Shown one piece after another: positions 44,490 to 55,290 of a stretch of 64,000 nucleotides of DNA (positions within the stretch are counted from its first letter, which is position 1; every line of letters begins with the position of its first letter). Below the pieces are notes generated by a model, which made no database searches, was not told where the DNA came from, and saw nothing but the letters and a program-made list of their open reading frames with translations. The DNA is from Tretioscincus oriximinensis (Eukaryota > Chordata > Lepidosauria > Squamata > Gymnophthalmidae). Made by a program: the position numbers and the translations under genes. The DNA lies in NCBI GenBank assembly GCA_022410635.1, contig JAJVDF010000970.1, positions 250,793 to 314,792 on the forward strand, written 5' to 3'.

Positions 44490-44900
44490 TAGGCTGACCA
44501 GATGATCCCTTTTGGGGGGGATAAACCTGGTTTTGGGGTGTCTACCCCACCTTCCCAGAGGGAGGGGGGCAGTGATTATCCCGTTTTTTGCTGAGAAAAA
44601 ATATTAAAAATATTATTTTGTTAAAAAAAATTGATTTTTTTAAATTAACTGTACCACCACTAGGGGGCTCTGCCAATCAGGGGCAGCTCCTGAAGGCACC
44701 CTCCCCTCAGTAAAAAATAAAAAAATTCTTGCACACTTAAAAAAAATCTCATGAACTTCAAAAATACTTGCATACTTCAAAAAATTCTCACGTGTTTCGC
44801 AGATTTCTCGGGCAGGGATTTCAGAGGTTGGTGGGTGATTTGGAAATTAGCATGAATATTAACTACCCCAGTTTGGGCCTCAGATAAGCTGGTCAGTCTA
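44490..44900. mobile_element. TAGGCTGACC hAT element, 411 bp
   Basis: Ends TAGGCTGACCAGATGA and AGCTGGTCAGTCTA. It is flanked by ACTCAAAC (44482-44489) and ACACAGAC (44901-44908); both derive from the Penelope word ACCCAGAC, an 8-bp target duplication. It is longer than its relatives, with extra interior (44640-44890), and so may be closer to the parent element. No transposase. Confidence 0.85.
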
Positions 44901-44940
44901 ACACAGACCAACATGGCTATTTCTTTGAAACCTTTACTGT

Positions 44941-45900
44941 NNNNNNNNNNNNNNNNNNNNNNNNNNNNNNNNNNNNNNNNNNNNNNNNNNNNNNNNNNNN
45001 NNNNNNNNNNNNNNNNNNNNNNNNNNNNNNNNNNNNNNNNNNNNNNNNNNNNNNNNNNNNNNNNNNNNNNNNNNNNNNNNNNNNNNNNNNNNNNNNNNNN
45101 NNNNNNNNNNNNNNNNNNNNNNNNNNNNNNNNNNNNNNNNNNNNNNNNNNNNNNNNNNNNNNNNNNNNNNNNNNNNNNNNNNNNNNNNNNNNNNNNNNNN
45201 NNNNNNNNNNNNNNNNNNNNNNNNNNNNNNNNNNNNNNNNNNNNNNNNNNNNNNNNNNNNNNNNNNNNNNNNNNNNNNNNNNNNNNNNNNNNNNNNNNNN
45301 NNNNNNNNNNNNNNNNNNNNNNNNNNNNNNNNNNNNNNNNNNNNNNNNNNNNNNNNNNNNNNNNNNNNNNNNNNNNNNNNNNNNNNNNNNNNNNNNNNNN
45401 NNNNNNNNNNNNNNNNNNNNNNNNNNNNNNNNNNNNNNNNNNNNNNNNNNNNNNNNNNNNNNNNNNNNNNNNNNNNNNNNNNNNNNNNNNNNNNNNNNNN
45501 NNNNNNNNNNNNNNNNNNNNNNNNNNNNNNNNNNNNNNNNNNNNNNNNNNNNNNNNNNNNNNNNNNNNNNNNNNNNNNNNNNNNNNNNNNNNNNNNNNNN
45601 NNNNNNNNNNNNNNNNNNNNNNNNNNNNNNNNNNNNNNNNNNNNNNNNNNNNNNNNNNNNNNNNNNNNNNNNNNNNNNNNNNNNNNNNNNNNNNNNNNNN
45701 NNNNNNNNNNNNNNNNNNNNNNNNNNNNNNNNNNNNNNNNNNNNNNNNNNNNNNNNNNNNNNNNNNNNNNNNNNNNNNNNNNNNNNNNNNNNNNNNNNNN
45801 NNNNNNNNNNNNNNNNNNNNNNNNNNNNNNNNNNNNNNNNNNNNNNNNNNNNNNNNNNNNNNNNNNNNNNNNNNNNNNNNNNNNNNNNNNNNNNNNNNNN
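44941..45900. other. Assembly gap, 960 N
   Basis: Unresolved bases. They abut Ty3/Gypsy integrase on the right and a Penelope tail on the left. Open frames across it are artefacts. Confidence 1.
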
Positions 45901-46842
45901 GCTCCGCAACTGGCTAGGCTCTTCCTCGACAACATCTTCAAGCTCCACGGCGTCCCTGAACGCATGATTTCCGACCGTGGGCCACAGATGACTGCCCGCT
46001 TTTGGCGCGCCTTCACCAAACTCCTAGGCTCTCAGGTTGCCTTCAGCTCCGCCTTTCACCCCCAGACTGATGGCCAGAGCGAGCGTAGCTTGCAGAACGT
46101 TATCCGCCTCTTACGCTCCTACGTCAATTTCCAACAATCTGATTGGGTCTCGTACCTGTCTCTCTGTGAATTTGCATATAATAACTCTGTTCATTCCTCC
46201 ACAGGTGTCTCTCCCTTCCAAGCTGTCTATGGTNCCGCTCTTTCTGTCTTCCCTCCCCTCGTTCCTGATGAGTCCCTCCCCCCCTCCCTTTCAGATTGGG
46301 CGACTCACGCTGCTAAGGTTTGGGACGGAATCCACGAGGCCATCACCCAATCATCGTCATCTGCCAAGCACTTTGCCGATCGCCACAGAGTTGTAGGTCC
46401 CCCTATTGTTGTTGGTGATTATGTTTGGCTCTCCACGCATAATCTACGCTCTCTTCGTCCTTCCCGGAAACTCGACTTCAAATATGTTGGTCCATTTGAA
46501 GTCATTGAGCAACTCAACCCGGTAACCTTTCGTTTACGCCTACCCTCCTCCATGCGGGTCCATCCCGTATTCCACCGCTCCCTTCTCCTCCCACAACCAC
46601 CACCATCACCCCTTCGACCACCTGTTCCGCCACCTCCTCCTCCTGTTATGGTTGGCGAGGATCAACACTTCGAGGTATCCGATATTTTGGATTCCCGCCT
46701 CTTCCATGGGGAGCTTCAATACCTCGTCCATTGGAAAGGTTATCCTGTCACCGAACGTTCCTGGGTCCGCTCCTCTGATGTTCACGCTCCTACTCTCACC
46801 CGACGTTTTCATACTGCATTTCCTGATAAGCCACGCCCGTAG
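45901..46842 (+). CDS. Ty3/Gypsy chromovirus integrase, 5'-partial
   Basis: C-terminal part of a Pol polyprotein, open from the gap edge to a TAG at 46840. Integrase inserts element cDNA into chromatin. Counting from the first methionine at 45964: the second catalytic Asp (ISDRGPQ, residue 4) and the Glu (DGQSERSLQ, residue 40) are 35 residues apart as in DD35E enzymes; the first Asp lies in the gap. A GPY/F-type module follows (KLDFKYVGPFEVI, 169-181, to HPVFHRSLL), then a proline-rich linker (211-227) and a C-terminal chromodomain (about 233-288: FEVSDILDSR, YLVHWKGYP, ERSWV). No stop or frameshift and one ambiguous codon point to a young copy. The length and chromodomain fit vertebrate sushi-type chromoviruses. 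Confidence 0.95.
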   Translation, partial: APQLARLFLDNIFKLHGVPERMISDRGPQMTARFWRAFTKLLGSQVAFSSAFHPQTDGQSERSLQNVIRLLRSYVNFQQSDWVSYLSLCEFAYNNSVHSSTGVSPFQAVYGXALSVFPPLVPDESLPPSLSDWATHAAKVWDGIHEAITQSSSSAKHFADRHRVVGPPIVVGDYVWLSTHNLRSLRPSRKLDFKYVGPFEVIEQLNPVTFRLRLPSSMRVHPVFHRSLLLPQPPPSPLRPPVPPPPPPVMVGEDQHFEVSDILDSRLFHGELQYLVHWKGYPVTERSWVRSSDVHAPTLTRRFHTAFPDKPRP

Positions 46843-46902
46843 TTCTCTTCTTCCGTTTTCCTCCTTCCCTTCGTGGCTCCCCTTTGGGGTTCCACTCTTT
46901 CT

Positions 46903-46916
46903 GGGTGGGGGGATGA
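46903..46916 (+). promoter_or_regulatory. Polypurine tract
   Basis: Purine-rich GGGTGGGGGGATGA lies immediately before the LTR; it would prime plus-strand DNA synthesis. Confidence 0.8.
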
Positions 46917-47183
46917 TGTTAGGTACTTTTGTCCCTTCTATATCTAGGAATTCCTTGTCTGGCCAAAGAGCATCGCTGGCGGGAGATTTACGACCCCTAA
47001 TTGGTTAATGGTTTTATTACGCCCCATTTGCTTTTGGTTTATATACTATGCGCCATGTTAACTTTCTGTTCTGCTTCTTTAATACAATGGAAACACGTTC
47101 CCTTCTGAGACTATCTTGTTGAATAAAGATTTAAAGACAATTCCATTTGTCTTCCTTATTATANCGGAGAAAGATTCCTAACA
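46917..47183 (+). mobile_element. 3' LTR of the chromovirus, 267 bp
   Basis: Begins TGTTAGG and ends CCTAACA, a 7-bp perfect terminal inverted repeat, 75 bp after the pol stop. Contains TATATA (47040-47045) and AATAAA (47122-47127). The following ACTAT could be the right target duplication; the left one is not in the window. Confidence 0.93.
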
Positions 47184-47529
47184 ACTATAACTTCGTTTAT
47201 ATAAAGAATGAAATAGATTTAATTGCATCAAGAAGCACGGTTTTATTAAGATTTCTACCATTAGTCGCTTGTGAAATCCTGTCCTTTTTCTCATAACGTT
47301 TCTGATGACATCCAAGATTTCTCCTAGATCCTGTTAAGCTTTAATCAAATTGCATCTCACTACAATTCTTGAAAAACAATAATGTTGACGGCAAAGAATA
47401 GATCATAGTATGTGTAATACATAAATTATATTTCAGGCTGTGATCACACATGTGCTATTAAACAGTTCTTAGTGAAGAACAGGAATGAAAACTAGAAAAA
47501 TAACCCATTTGAAATCTGTTTTTCTGGTT

Positions 47530-48065
47530 TTATAGAATCATAGAATCATAGAGTCGGAAGGNACCTCCAGGGTCATCGGGTCCAAGCCCCTGCTCGATGC
47601 AGGATTCATTAAACCATCCCAGACAGATGACTGTCCAGTCTCTGTTTGAAAACTTCCAGGAAAGGCGAACTCACCACCCCCTGTGGCAAACTGTTCCACT
47701 GATTTATCACCCTGACTGTTAGAAAGTTTTTTCTGATATCTAATCTAAATCTCCTCCCTTGCAGTTTCATTCCATTGTTTCTAGTCCTTCCATGTGCTAA
47801 TGAGAAAAATGTTGATCCCTCTGCTCTGTGACAGCCCTTCAGATATTTGTAGACAGCTATCAGGTCTCCTCTCAGTCTTCTCTTTTGCAGACTAAACATC
47901 CCCAGATCCTTTAATCTTTCCTCATAGGACATGGTTTCCAGACCACTCACCATCCTTGTAACTCTCTTTTGTACTTGCTCTAGTTTATCAATGTCCTTTT
48001 TAAATTGGGGCCCCCAGAACTGAACACAGTATTCCAAGTGTGGTCGTACCAAAGTACTGTAGAGA
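47530..48065 (-). mobile_element. CR1 LINE 3' end with RT C-terminus
   Basis: Best CR1 copy in the window, from the ATTCTATGAT tail (47530-47553) into the reverse transcriptase, 5'-truncated near 48065. Confidence 0.93.
47609..48052 (-). pseudogene. CR1 reverse transcriptase C-terminus
   Basis: 147-codon open frame. It reads HLEYCVQFWGPQFKKDIDKL, RVTRMVSGLETMSYEERLKD, LIAVYKYLKG and RVINQWNSLPQGVV, the thumb and C-terminal part of CR1 ORF2. The catalytic palm with the YxDD box is absent because of 5' truncation; the methionine is incidental. The lack of stops suggests a younger copy than those at 6520 and 60917. Confidence 0.9.
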
Positions 48066-48394
48066 GGAATAATTACTTCAGTCCTATTCTTCAGGATTGA
48101 GGACTGTTTAGTACTATGTGTGTGACCACAACCTCAGTGTTTGCTAAGCACATCGACTCTATACTTCATGTGGGAATCTGAACCAAACACTAGCAAATGG
48201 CCAGCCACATTCCATGAAAGATAGTATACCACTGTCTAAAAATAATCCCAACACTGAAATGACCTTCTTGTAAGGAAGCCTTTTTGTAAATTAAAGATCA
48301 TTATTTCATTTTTTGCATCCATTTGAGACATTTATACATCTCTTTTCTGTGACATTCTTCAGCGTAATTGAAAACTNCTCCTTTTTCTTTTCGG
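48066..48394. other. No recognised feature
   Basis: Nothing recognised. Confidence 0.4.
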
Positions 48395-48790
48395 TTTAAA
48401 ATATTTTATTTATTTACTTTTTCAATATAATACGTTTCATACTTCAATCCATACAATTTTTTTTAAAAAAAACACTATTCTCTTTCCTTCCTGTTATTTC
48501 ATTCCCCTGCCTATATATACATTCGTTCACCTTTGGGGGTCACATCTGGTATGTTAATCTCAGTTTCAGTTTTGTTACATCACTCCTCACTGACATAATT
48601 GTCTGGATTATTACTTATATACAACTGGATATCTCTATCGGTAGTACCCATTACATATTCATACAATCTCTGCGTTGTCCATTTTGTATTATTTTTGCAA
48701 CCTCCTGTCAGAACTGTTTGTGCGCATCCAATATACACAATATATCTAATTCAAGCTGCTATCCCATTCTTCTTGCCCAAAAGAGATTGC
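48395..48790 (-). pseudogene. Probable L1 LINE 3' fragment
   Basis: Minus-strand sequence ends with an AAAGTAAATAAATAAAAT tail; upstream frames give WTTQRLYEYVMGTTDRDIQ, reminiscent of the L1 ORF2 C-terminal helix. Low-level evidence. Confidence 0.45.
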
Positions 48791-49171
48791 TGAATTGCTG
48801 AATGGTTCATGCCTCTTGCAACTATGACCCTTCTCATGTGAAACTGATCTGCATGCCTATGCACAATTGTTTAATCCAGATCAGGCAATGTTAACACAGA
48901 TTTAAACCGGATTATTGTGCTGTACCAAAAGATGTTTTAGAAAATCTTCAGATTTGGCACAGATTACCACAAGTTCTCTTTAGGCAATGTGAACCAGTGA
49001 AATCTTTAAACCAGATTACTATTTCTATGTATAAAGGGCCTTGGACAGGTCAAAATATATTGTAAAAGATTTTGACTCAGTGGGCTTGTGTATGTGTTTT
49101 ATGTGCATGTTTTCTAATGAATAANAATGAGATTGGCAAGTTCCATTGTTGAAATAGTCCAAATCCCTATT

Positions 49172-49450
49172 GGGTAAATAAATTACAGCTATAGATTAAT
49201 ATCGACATACCAGACAAGCAACACATTAGGTGGACATCTTAAATATATTTCAATCATTGACTATTATTTAATGTTTATTCATAATTAATGCTGTTAACTA
49301 GTTATGGTAAGTATATATAGAATTCTGACAATTTATACTTTATACAATCTAGGGTCCTCATATTTGTGTATCTTGCTGATTAATTATTTCTATATCTTAT
49401 TCTTTATTAGTTTGTATTGTTACTGTAAATATTAATAAAGAATAAAACGT
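49172..49450 (+). mobile_element. Short LINE-type insertion with TSD
   Basis: A 20-bp direct repeat (GAAATAGTCCAAATCCCTAT at 49151-49170; two mismatches at 49451-49470) flanks 280 bp that end in AATAAAGAATAAAACGT. The long duplication and A-rich end suggest L1-type target-primed insertion. Confidence 0.65.
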
Positions 49451-50029
49451 GAAATAGTCCAGATCCTTATTTTTTTCATTGTGTACCAGCCCTATTGTAA
49501 GTAAACAGGGCTTTTCTTGAGAACTTATCGAATCTCTATTTGCAATAGACTGTTAACCTCAGGAGAAGCTATTAATTGTTGCTTGATTCCTTTCCCTGTG
49601 CTCTGCCATACATTAACCATAGCTTATACCACTGTCCAACCTGGACCCATACAAAGTAAGGATAAAATAATATATCTAAAAGTGAGATTTTAGGTACTTT
49701 TGTACTATGTTGAAACTTTCAAAGCAACTTAATGCAAGGTTAATATTTTGATGGATTCTTGATGTTAAGTATTTTTGCACCTGTTCTCTAAACATTATCC
49801 CATGAGATTTTTGGCCTGCCACTGCCAATTACTTTTTTCATTATATTTTCTTCTACAAGGTGACCCTTGTTTTGTCTCTTGTAGATTATAAGTTGCTTCC
49901 CTTAAGCATCTTTTTGTTCATGTTCAAATACTATACATGAATACTGACAAAATGGATTAGGTGTAGCAGAGATTTCTGCTGCAGGATAACACTAATTATT
50001 ATCATAGTTATTTTTATTGTTGTTATTTA

Positions 50030-50175
50030 CTGAGAAAAATCAGTTCCGGTGAGAGGGAGGAGGGAGGGTTTACGGGTTATATGTTGTGTTTCTTTATCAC
50101 TATGTTTGTGTTATCTCACATTTTTCCTTTGTATTACGTTATCACAATAAAACTATAAAAAAAAAGAAAAAAAAG
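50030..50175 (+). mobile_element. Poly(A)-tailed retroelement 3' end
   Basis: AATAAAACTATAAA followed by an A-rich tail (50157-50175) after a GAGGGAGGAGGGAGG run. The body further upstream is not recognised. Confidence 0.5.
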
Positions 50176-50221
50176 TACACACAGAAGAGATAATAATGCT
50201 GGATTTCATATTTTATCACAA

Positions 50222-50830
50222 GTTAGATGCTTCTCAAGTGTCTGTGTGATATAAGGGTGAATGATGCATGCAGAGTCCAGTAGGGTAGGGCTTTTGCAGC
50301 TGACAGATGGTGGTTTTGTGAGCGCCAGTTTTTTTCAAGTGCCTGCCAAAGTTTTTAGCCTTTGCACATAATGTGCAAAAAACCACTGGGACCACCTGTA
50401 CTGACTTATGCCAGAGTCTTTGCAATTCAATCTTTAAGTCCTCATATCTTGTATTCTGCTGTCTCCGACAATGGCAACATCAACAACCCCTACTCTCTTT
50501 TCCTCCCAATCGTGATGTCCAGGGTATTGTGTTCCAAGCCCTGTATGGCTGAATTTGGAAGTCCAAAAATTTTGCCTGTTCATTTTTTACTACTTTTTCT
50601 GGCCGATGTTCCCATCAGTTAAAGCATAAGTTCCAATGTTATATCACTGTTGAAGTCTGTGTGATCTTTTTTTCAGAAGCTCAATGGTTTTGCTCATTTC
50701 TTTGCATAATCTGCATTTTGGGTCATTAGCTGATTTTTAAATTTTGGCCTTGATTGCGTTACTTCTGATGGCTTGTTCTTGGGATTAAGCCTTCAATCTC
50801 CTTCAGAGATTGGTGAACCAAAACCAGGTA
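50222..50830 (-). pseudogene. R4/Dong-type LINE endonuclease remnant
   Basis: Minus-strand remnant of a LINE with a restriction-like endonuclease. The frame at 50234-50425 reads LQRLWHKSVQVVPVVFCTLC and TTICQLQKPYPTGLCMHH, the region after the catalytic Lys. Upstream DNA, in broken frames, encodes the IDVAI-like strand (about 50460-50520) and the LCRLC/H knuckle region (about 50690-50760). This type is common in Anolis and other squamates. Not functional. Confidence 0.8.
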
Positions 50831-50916
50831 TTTTCCTTGCCAACTTTCCCTTCTATTTTTCCTAGGATGTAGTGCTTTATTCTGCCAGTTGTCAGTTTCA
50901 GCTTGTACTGTACATC

Positions 50917-51121
50917 TAAGATGACCCATTTTTTGGGGGGAGNTTGAAAACCCATTTTTGGGGTGCCTCCCGGTTTTTTCTGAGGAAAAAAAAATAAAAA
51001 AACAATTTTTTTTCCGAAAAAAAATATTTTTTTNAAAAGATTTTCCTCAGAAAAAACTGGGAGGCACCCCAAAAACGGCTTTCAACCCCCTCCCCCCAAA
51101 AGGGGTAATCAGGTCAGCCTA
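50917..51121. mobile_element. TAGGCTGACC hAT-like foldback MITE
   Basis: 205-bp palindrome; the right end 'gtaatcaggtcagccta' is intact and the left end has lost about five bases. The A/T-rich centre carries two Ns. Confidence 0.85.
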
Positions 51122-51874
51122 CGTCTATGGTATACATTGATTTTAAGAAGTTTCTTATTGTTGTTATTGTTGCTGTTGTTGTTAAAATCAATTATTTATA
51201 AATGCACTTCCCATGCATATATATGGAAGGAAATCTGTTGCCTAGTAGGGCAATGATATGTACTTCAGCTACTTCCCTTGTACTGTTGCCCTTGAACACA
51301 GATGCTAAAACAGCACTTGAGAGACAATAGGAGTGAAACACTAACTTTCCTGATAATCTGACTCTACAAATGTAATGTGTTTTGGGATCATAAATGTTGT
51401 GCTGCACTGCTCCAAAATACACTTTAATTAGTGACATGCTGAATGAGAACACATACGTTACTGAGTTGTCTCCCAAGAAACTGATTTAGCTAATGATAGC
51501 AAATGGTGATAACAGTTGTTTNATCAGGACAACGTTAGCATAAATTCAATTTAAGGAGGGATAGATTGAGATTGTGGTAAACGGAGTTTAAGCAAGTGAA
51601 ACATAGGTAGGATTCACAAAACTTTTATCTTTTAAACTAGCAGTTACTGATTGAATATTGAGATTTTTTTATTATGGAAAAGAAAGCAATCAAGTAGAAA
51701 AGAATCTAAGAGAGAATTAATTATAGTTTCAGAAGGAAAAGGTTCCTTATGGAAACTGCCACTGCAGTGGGTGAATATACTCATGCATTATCACCATGCA
51801 GATAACCAAGGCAAATAACCCCGATTTTATTCAACAATTCCCTCAAACAAATAAATACACAAGCATTTTTAAAA

Positions 51875-52396
51875 TAGTTGAGATAACAGCTTTTGATCAG
51901 CAGAAAAAGTCAACAAGAATGATCAAAGGACTAGAGCATCTCCCTTATGAAGTCAGGCTGCAACCTCTGGAACTCTTCAGCCTCGAAAGATATTTTCTCT
52001 ATCACACAAAACTAGGACTAGGGGTATTGTTTGAAACAAATGGGCAGAAGAGTGAGGACAGACAAAGGAAGGTATTTTTCACCCAGAGTGTCATCAGCCT
52101 GTGGAATTTTCTTCCAGAAGAGGTGGTGATAGGTAGCAGCCTGGATAGATTCAATACAAGGTTAGATAAGTTTATGGACACCAAGGGTATAAATAGCTAC
52201 TAGGGTGGATCTTTTGAAGCTGCCTCTGGGATAGTACTCATGAAATACCATTTGCAGGTNACTCGAAAATAGGGAAAGATTTTGCCTTCTTCTCTTCAGA
52301 CTGCCCAGAGGCAATTGGTTGGCCTCTGTGTGAGACAGAATGCTGGACTAGATGGGCTCTGGCCTGATACAGCAGGGTTCCTCTTATGTTCTTATG
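51875..52396 (+). pseudogene. CR1/L3-type LINE 3' end with RT remnant
   Basis: Plus-strand frame through 52203: RMIKGLEHLPYEVRLQPLEL, GKxF.TQSVISLWNFLPEEV and LDRFNTRLDKFMD, the CR1-group C-terminus. The 3' UTR follows (52204-52396) with a TTCTTATG end identical in layout to 1-238. Confidence 0.85.
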
Positions 52397-52616
52397 ACCA
52401 ATAATTACATTTGGGTAGGAACAGTATTCAGTTGACCAATTGTAATTCCATGCAACATGAATTCTCACACTTCAGTTCAGTTACAAAGAATATATGTATA
52501 CTATGCTGTTTCAGGGAGCCATGAGGATTCCATCAGCATATCAAGTTTTTCTAGATTACTTAAAACCTGTTTGTGTTTGTACTGGTTTAGACAATCAGAT
52601 GGAACCTCACAAGGTT

Positions 52617-52984
52617 AAGAAGAAGAAGAAGAAGAAGAAGAAGGAGAAGGAGAAGGAGAAGGAGAAGGAGAAGGAGAAGGAGAAGGAGAAGAATTGGGTT
52701 CTTATACCCTGCTTTTCTCACCTTTCAAAGGGACTCAAAACAGCTTAAAAGGGTATTTTTGCCTGAAGGCTTACATTCTATCTTCCCCACCAGTTGTGGT
52801 GGTTCCCATGTATCTACTTGCATTCAGTTGTAATTTCTTGCAATTACAAGAATTCTTCTAGCTGGGTTGGCTAGAGCTACAGGCTAGTGGAAGGTGCTCA
52901 CCCATCCCGACGTCCGACACAGGGCTTCGAAACCCGATCTCCCAGATGAGAGACGGATTCCTTAGCAACTGAGCTATCCGTGCC
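52617..52984 (-). mobile_element. tRNA-derived SINE (ACA/Sauria-like)
   Basis: Minus-strand copy. The poly(AAG)/(GGAGAA)n tail (52617-52692) is expanded. The B box 'gcttcgaaaccc' (about 52924) and A box 'caactgagctatccg' (about 52967) are better kept than in the 35148 copy. Confidence 0.88.
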
Positions 52985-53009
52985 TTAAGAGGAGTTATGG
53001 TGAATTGGG

Positions 53010-53325
53010 CCACAGTCCATTTAGTCTAGCATTTGATTTACACCCTGGCCCATCAATTGCACCTGGATAGTCTCAGAAGAAGGCAATTATTTTCACCAAT
53101 TCTTGCTTGCAAATGTCGTTTATGCTTCTCTGTCCAACCTAGAGATAGTACCCAAGTATCAGATCTAGTAGCCTCCATGAAATGGTTTAATCCCCTCTTA
53201 AAAGTATCCAGTCTAGCTGCTTCCCCACTTCTTCTGGAAGTAAATTCCATAGACAGATGGTTCTTTGTGTGAAAATTTGTTCAACCTTCCATATTCTTCA
53301 AGGAGCGGCCCTAGAAAAGCACTTG
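53010..53325 (-). mobile_element. CR1/L3-type LINE 3' fragment
   Basis: 'gggccacagtccatttagtc' start and on the minus strand a frame reading MEFTSRRSGEAARLDTFKRG (LINE C-terminus). Shared with 25320-25740. Confidence 0.7.
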
Positions 53326-53734
53326 TGAACATTCTAAAAATATTCTTCTTAGAATGAAAAAGTTTGCTATTATTATTTTAGCAAGGGAGATCTATTACGT
53401 GTAGACTAGTTTGAATCACAAACTGTCATACTGGTGAAACAAGACTCTAATAGCTGCTTGATCTTCTATGTAACCTTTTTGAAAAACCAAAAAAAAACCT
53501 CCAAAACACAGAAACAACATACACTTAAGAAATACATCACAATTACAAAATATAGATACCATGAAAATATAGATTGCTTTTTGGTGCTTAAGTAATCGTG
53601 AATTCCAAGACATGTGTTTGCTTTATTAATTTTGCCGTAGCTGAACTTTCCAATAAGTGGAGCCTGATACATAGACGAAAGATTAATTGTTTGTATTCTA
53701 TCGCTCTCTTTATTTTTCTCAGCTGCAAACTTGG

Positions 53735-53868
53735 CATGAGGTATTGATTCAGTAAAGTTCACATTAGATGTAATCATAAGCATGGAAATCAGAAGGCTGA
53801 AATTCAGACATTGATTTGGTAAAGTTCACACCAGATGTAATCGCAAGCATGGAAATGAGAAGGTGGAA
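53735..53868. repeat. ~69-bp diverged tandem duplication
   Basis: Two units of 'gtaaagttcaca.yagatgta' followed by 'aagcatggaaat'; about 85% alike. Confidence 0.85.
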
Positions 53869-54187
53869 ATTAAAAGGTTATAAGCAGTTGAAACTTATGA
53901 AAAATACAGTGCAAATCTATCATGCTTAAACATAGGGAAGAGCTGACCTTCACCGGGGTTCCAAGTTCCAACGGAACTCTTTTGGGAAAAGAAGGAAATT
54001 CAAGGATTTGTTTAAAAAAATTGTTTTAAACTAAATATCTAATTATAACAGGGCTGCAAACACACAAAGCCTTAAAACAGGAGTGAACATGGAGTGGCAG
54101 TGTGCTGGGCGCACTAAATCAAAATCCAAAGCGGTTTCATCTCCCTCAATCTGCAGAGCCACATGTGTTTGGCCTGGAATTGGGTCG

Positions 54188-54227
54188 GTAACACGAATTG
54201 GGCGTGGTTCCTAATAATTCGTGTTAC
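54188..54227. repeat. Perfect 12-bp hairpin
   Basis: GTAACACGAATT (54188-54199) and its exact complement (54216-54227) with a 16-base loop. Confidence 0.9.
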
Positions 54228-54527
54228 TAGCACTCCAGCTCTGACAGGGAGCCTCACCCAGAGGAAGAGGAGGAGGCATGCTTGGGTGCTCGTAAGGCAG
54301 AGATCACCACAGAGGAGGAGAGGGGTGAACCTTCTCAGCCAGTGCAAGGTGGAAGAGTGTGGATGAGGGAAGCGGTGGCAGCGTCAGGAAGCAGGGGCTG
54401 TGCGGACATTTAAAGCATACCAAATGGAAGACTGAACACAGAGGTTTGGTCCACTCCCAATTCAAATTTCAACAATCTTTTTCACTCTAATTTTAAGGCG
54501 ATGTGCATTTCCCGGCCCAGGATTCCC

Positions 54528-54625
54528 ACATAAAATTCAAGAATATGCTTTTTAAGAGTGGTGCATGGCTGTAATGTTCCTGCACATAGCAGCTCCCTAA
54601 GGGGTGAAAGAGAATGCATATTTCC
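54528..54625. mobile_element. 170-bp hairpin hAT MITE, left half
   Basis: 'aggattcccacataaaattc' start and 'cacatagcagctccctaa' centre; right arm missing. Confidence 0.6.
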
Positions 54626-54989
54626 TTCTACCAGTGCCAGGGAGCCACCAAGCAGATAGTGTGAAAAGGAACCAGAACTGAAACCGTGGTTCTAAAAGGA
54701 AAGAGGAACAGAGCTCCTCTTCCATTCCATGTCACTAACCGTCAGACAGCTCGCAATTTGTTAGCAAGCTTCCAGGCGCTGGAAATGACTGTGGAAAATC
54801 AAAAGGCATCTAACTGGCACCATGGGGGATCAGAAATATTTTTGCTTCTTATTGTTGTGTTCCAAAAAAATGCTGTCACGACAAACCCCGTTTTCATAAA
54901 AAAGGTTTAAAAACATTAAATTCAGTCACTGCTTTCCCAGCAGGTAACATGCTCAAAGTTGCAATAAACGGAGCCGTTCCTGAGCCCCA

Positions 54990-55290
54990 AGAATGTTAAC
55001 TGGTGCTGGGCAGTGTTCCATTGTTGCCTTTGTTAATACAGTAACGAGGCATTGTAACACTGCAGCCAACCTGGCATTAGCAGTTACAATACATTTACTG
55101 TAAGAGCACTGCTGTTTATAATTAGCTCTTCATTACACAATCAGGCTGATTTAGAAAAACTCTCTTATGATTTGCTCAGCAAATGAAGCAATATAATTAC
55201 ACCATACTTGAAATCAACGAATTAGGTTGATGCTTGTGCGTGGCTGTTTTACCTACTATTACTATACTAGNAATTGTGTGGCAGTTTCGG
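54990..55290. promoter_or_regulatory. Candidate conserved non-coding element
   Basis: Repeat-free, complex sequence with homeodomain-like words (TTTATAATTAGCTC, ATTACACAATCAGG). No coding frame. Inference from composition only. Confidence 0.3.

Noticed and set aside
44913..46019. Long open frames (334-361 codons) on both strands across the N gap
   Set aside because: They consist almost wholly of unknown residues; only the plus-strand integrase frame right of the gap is real.
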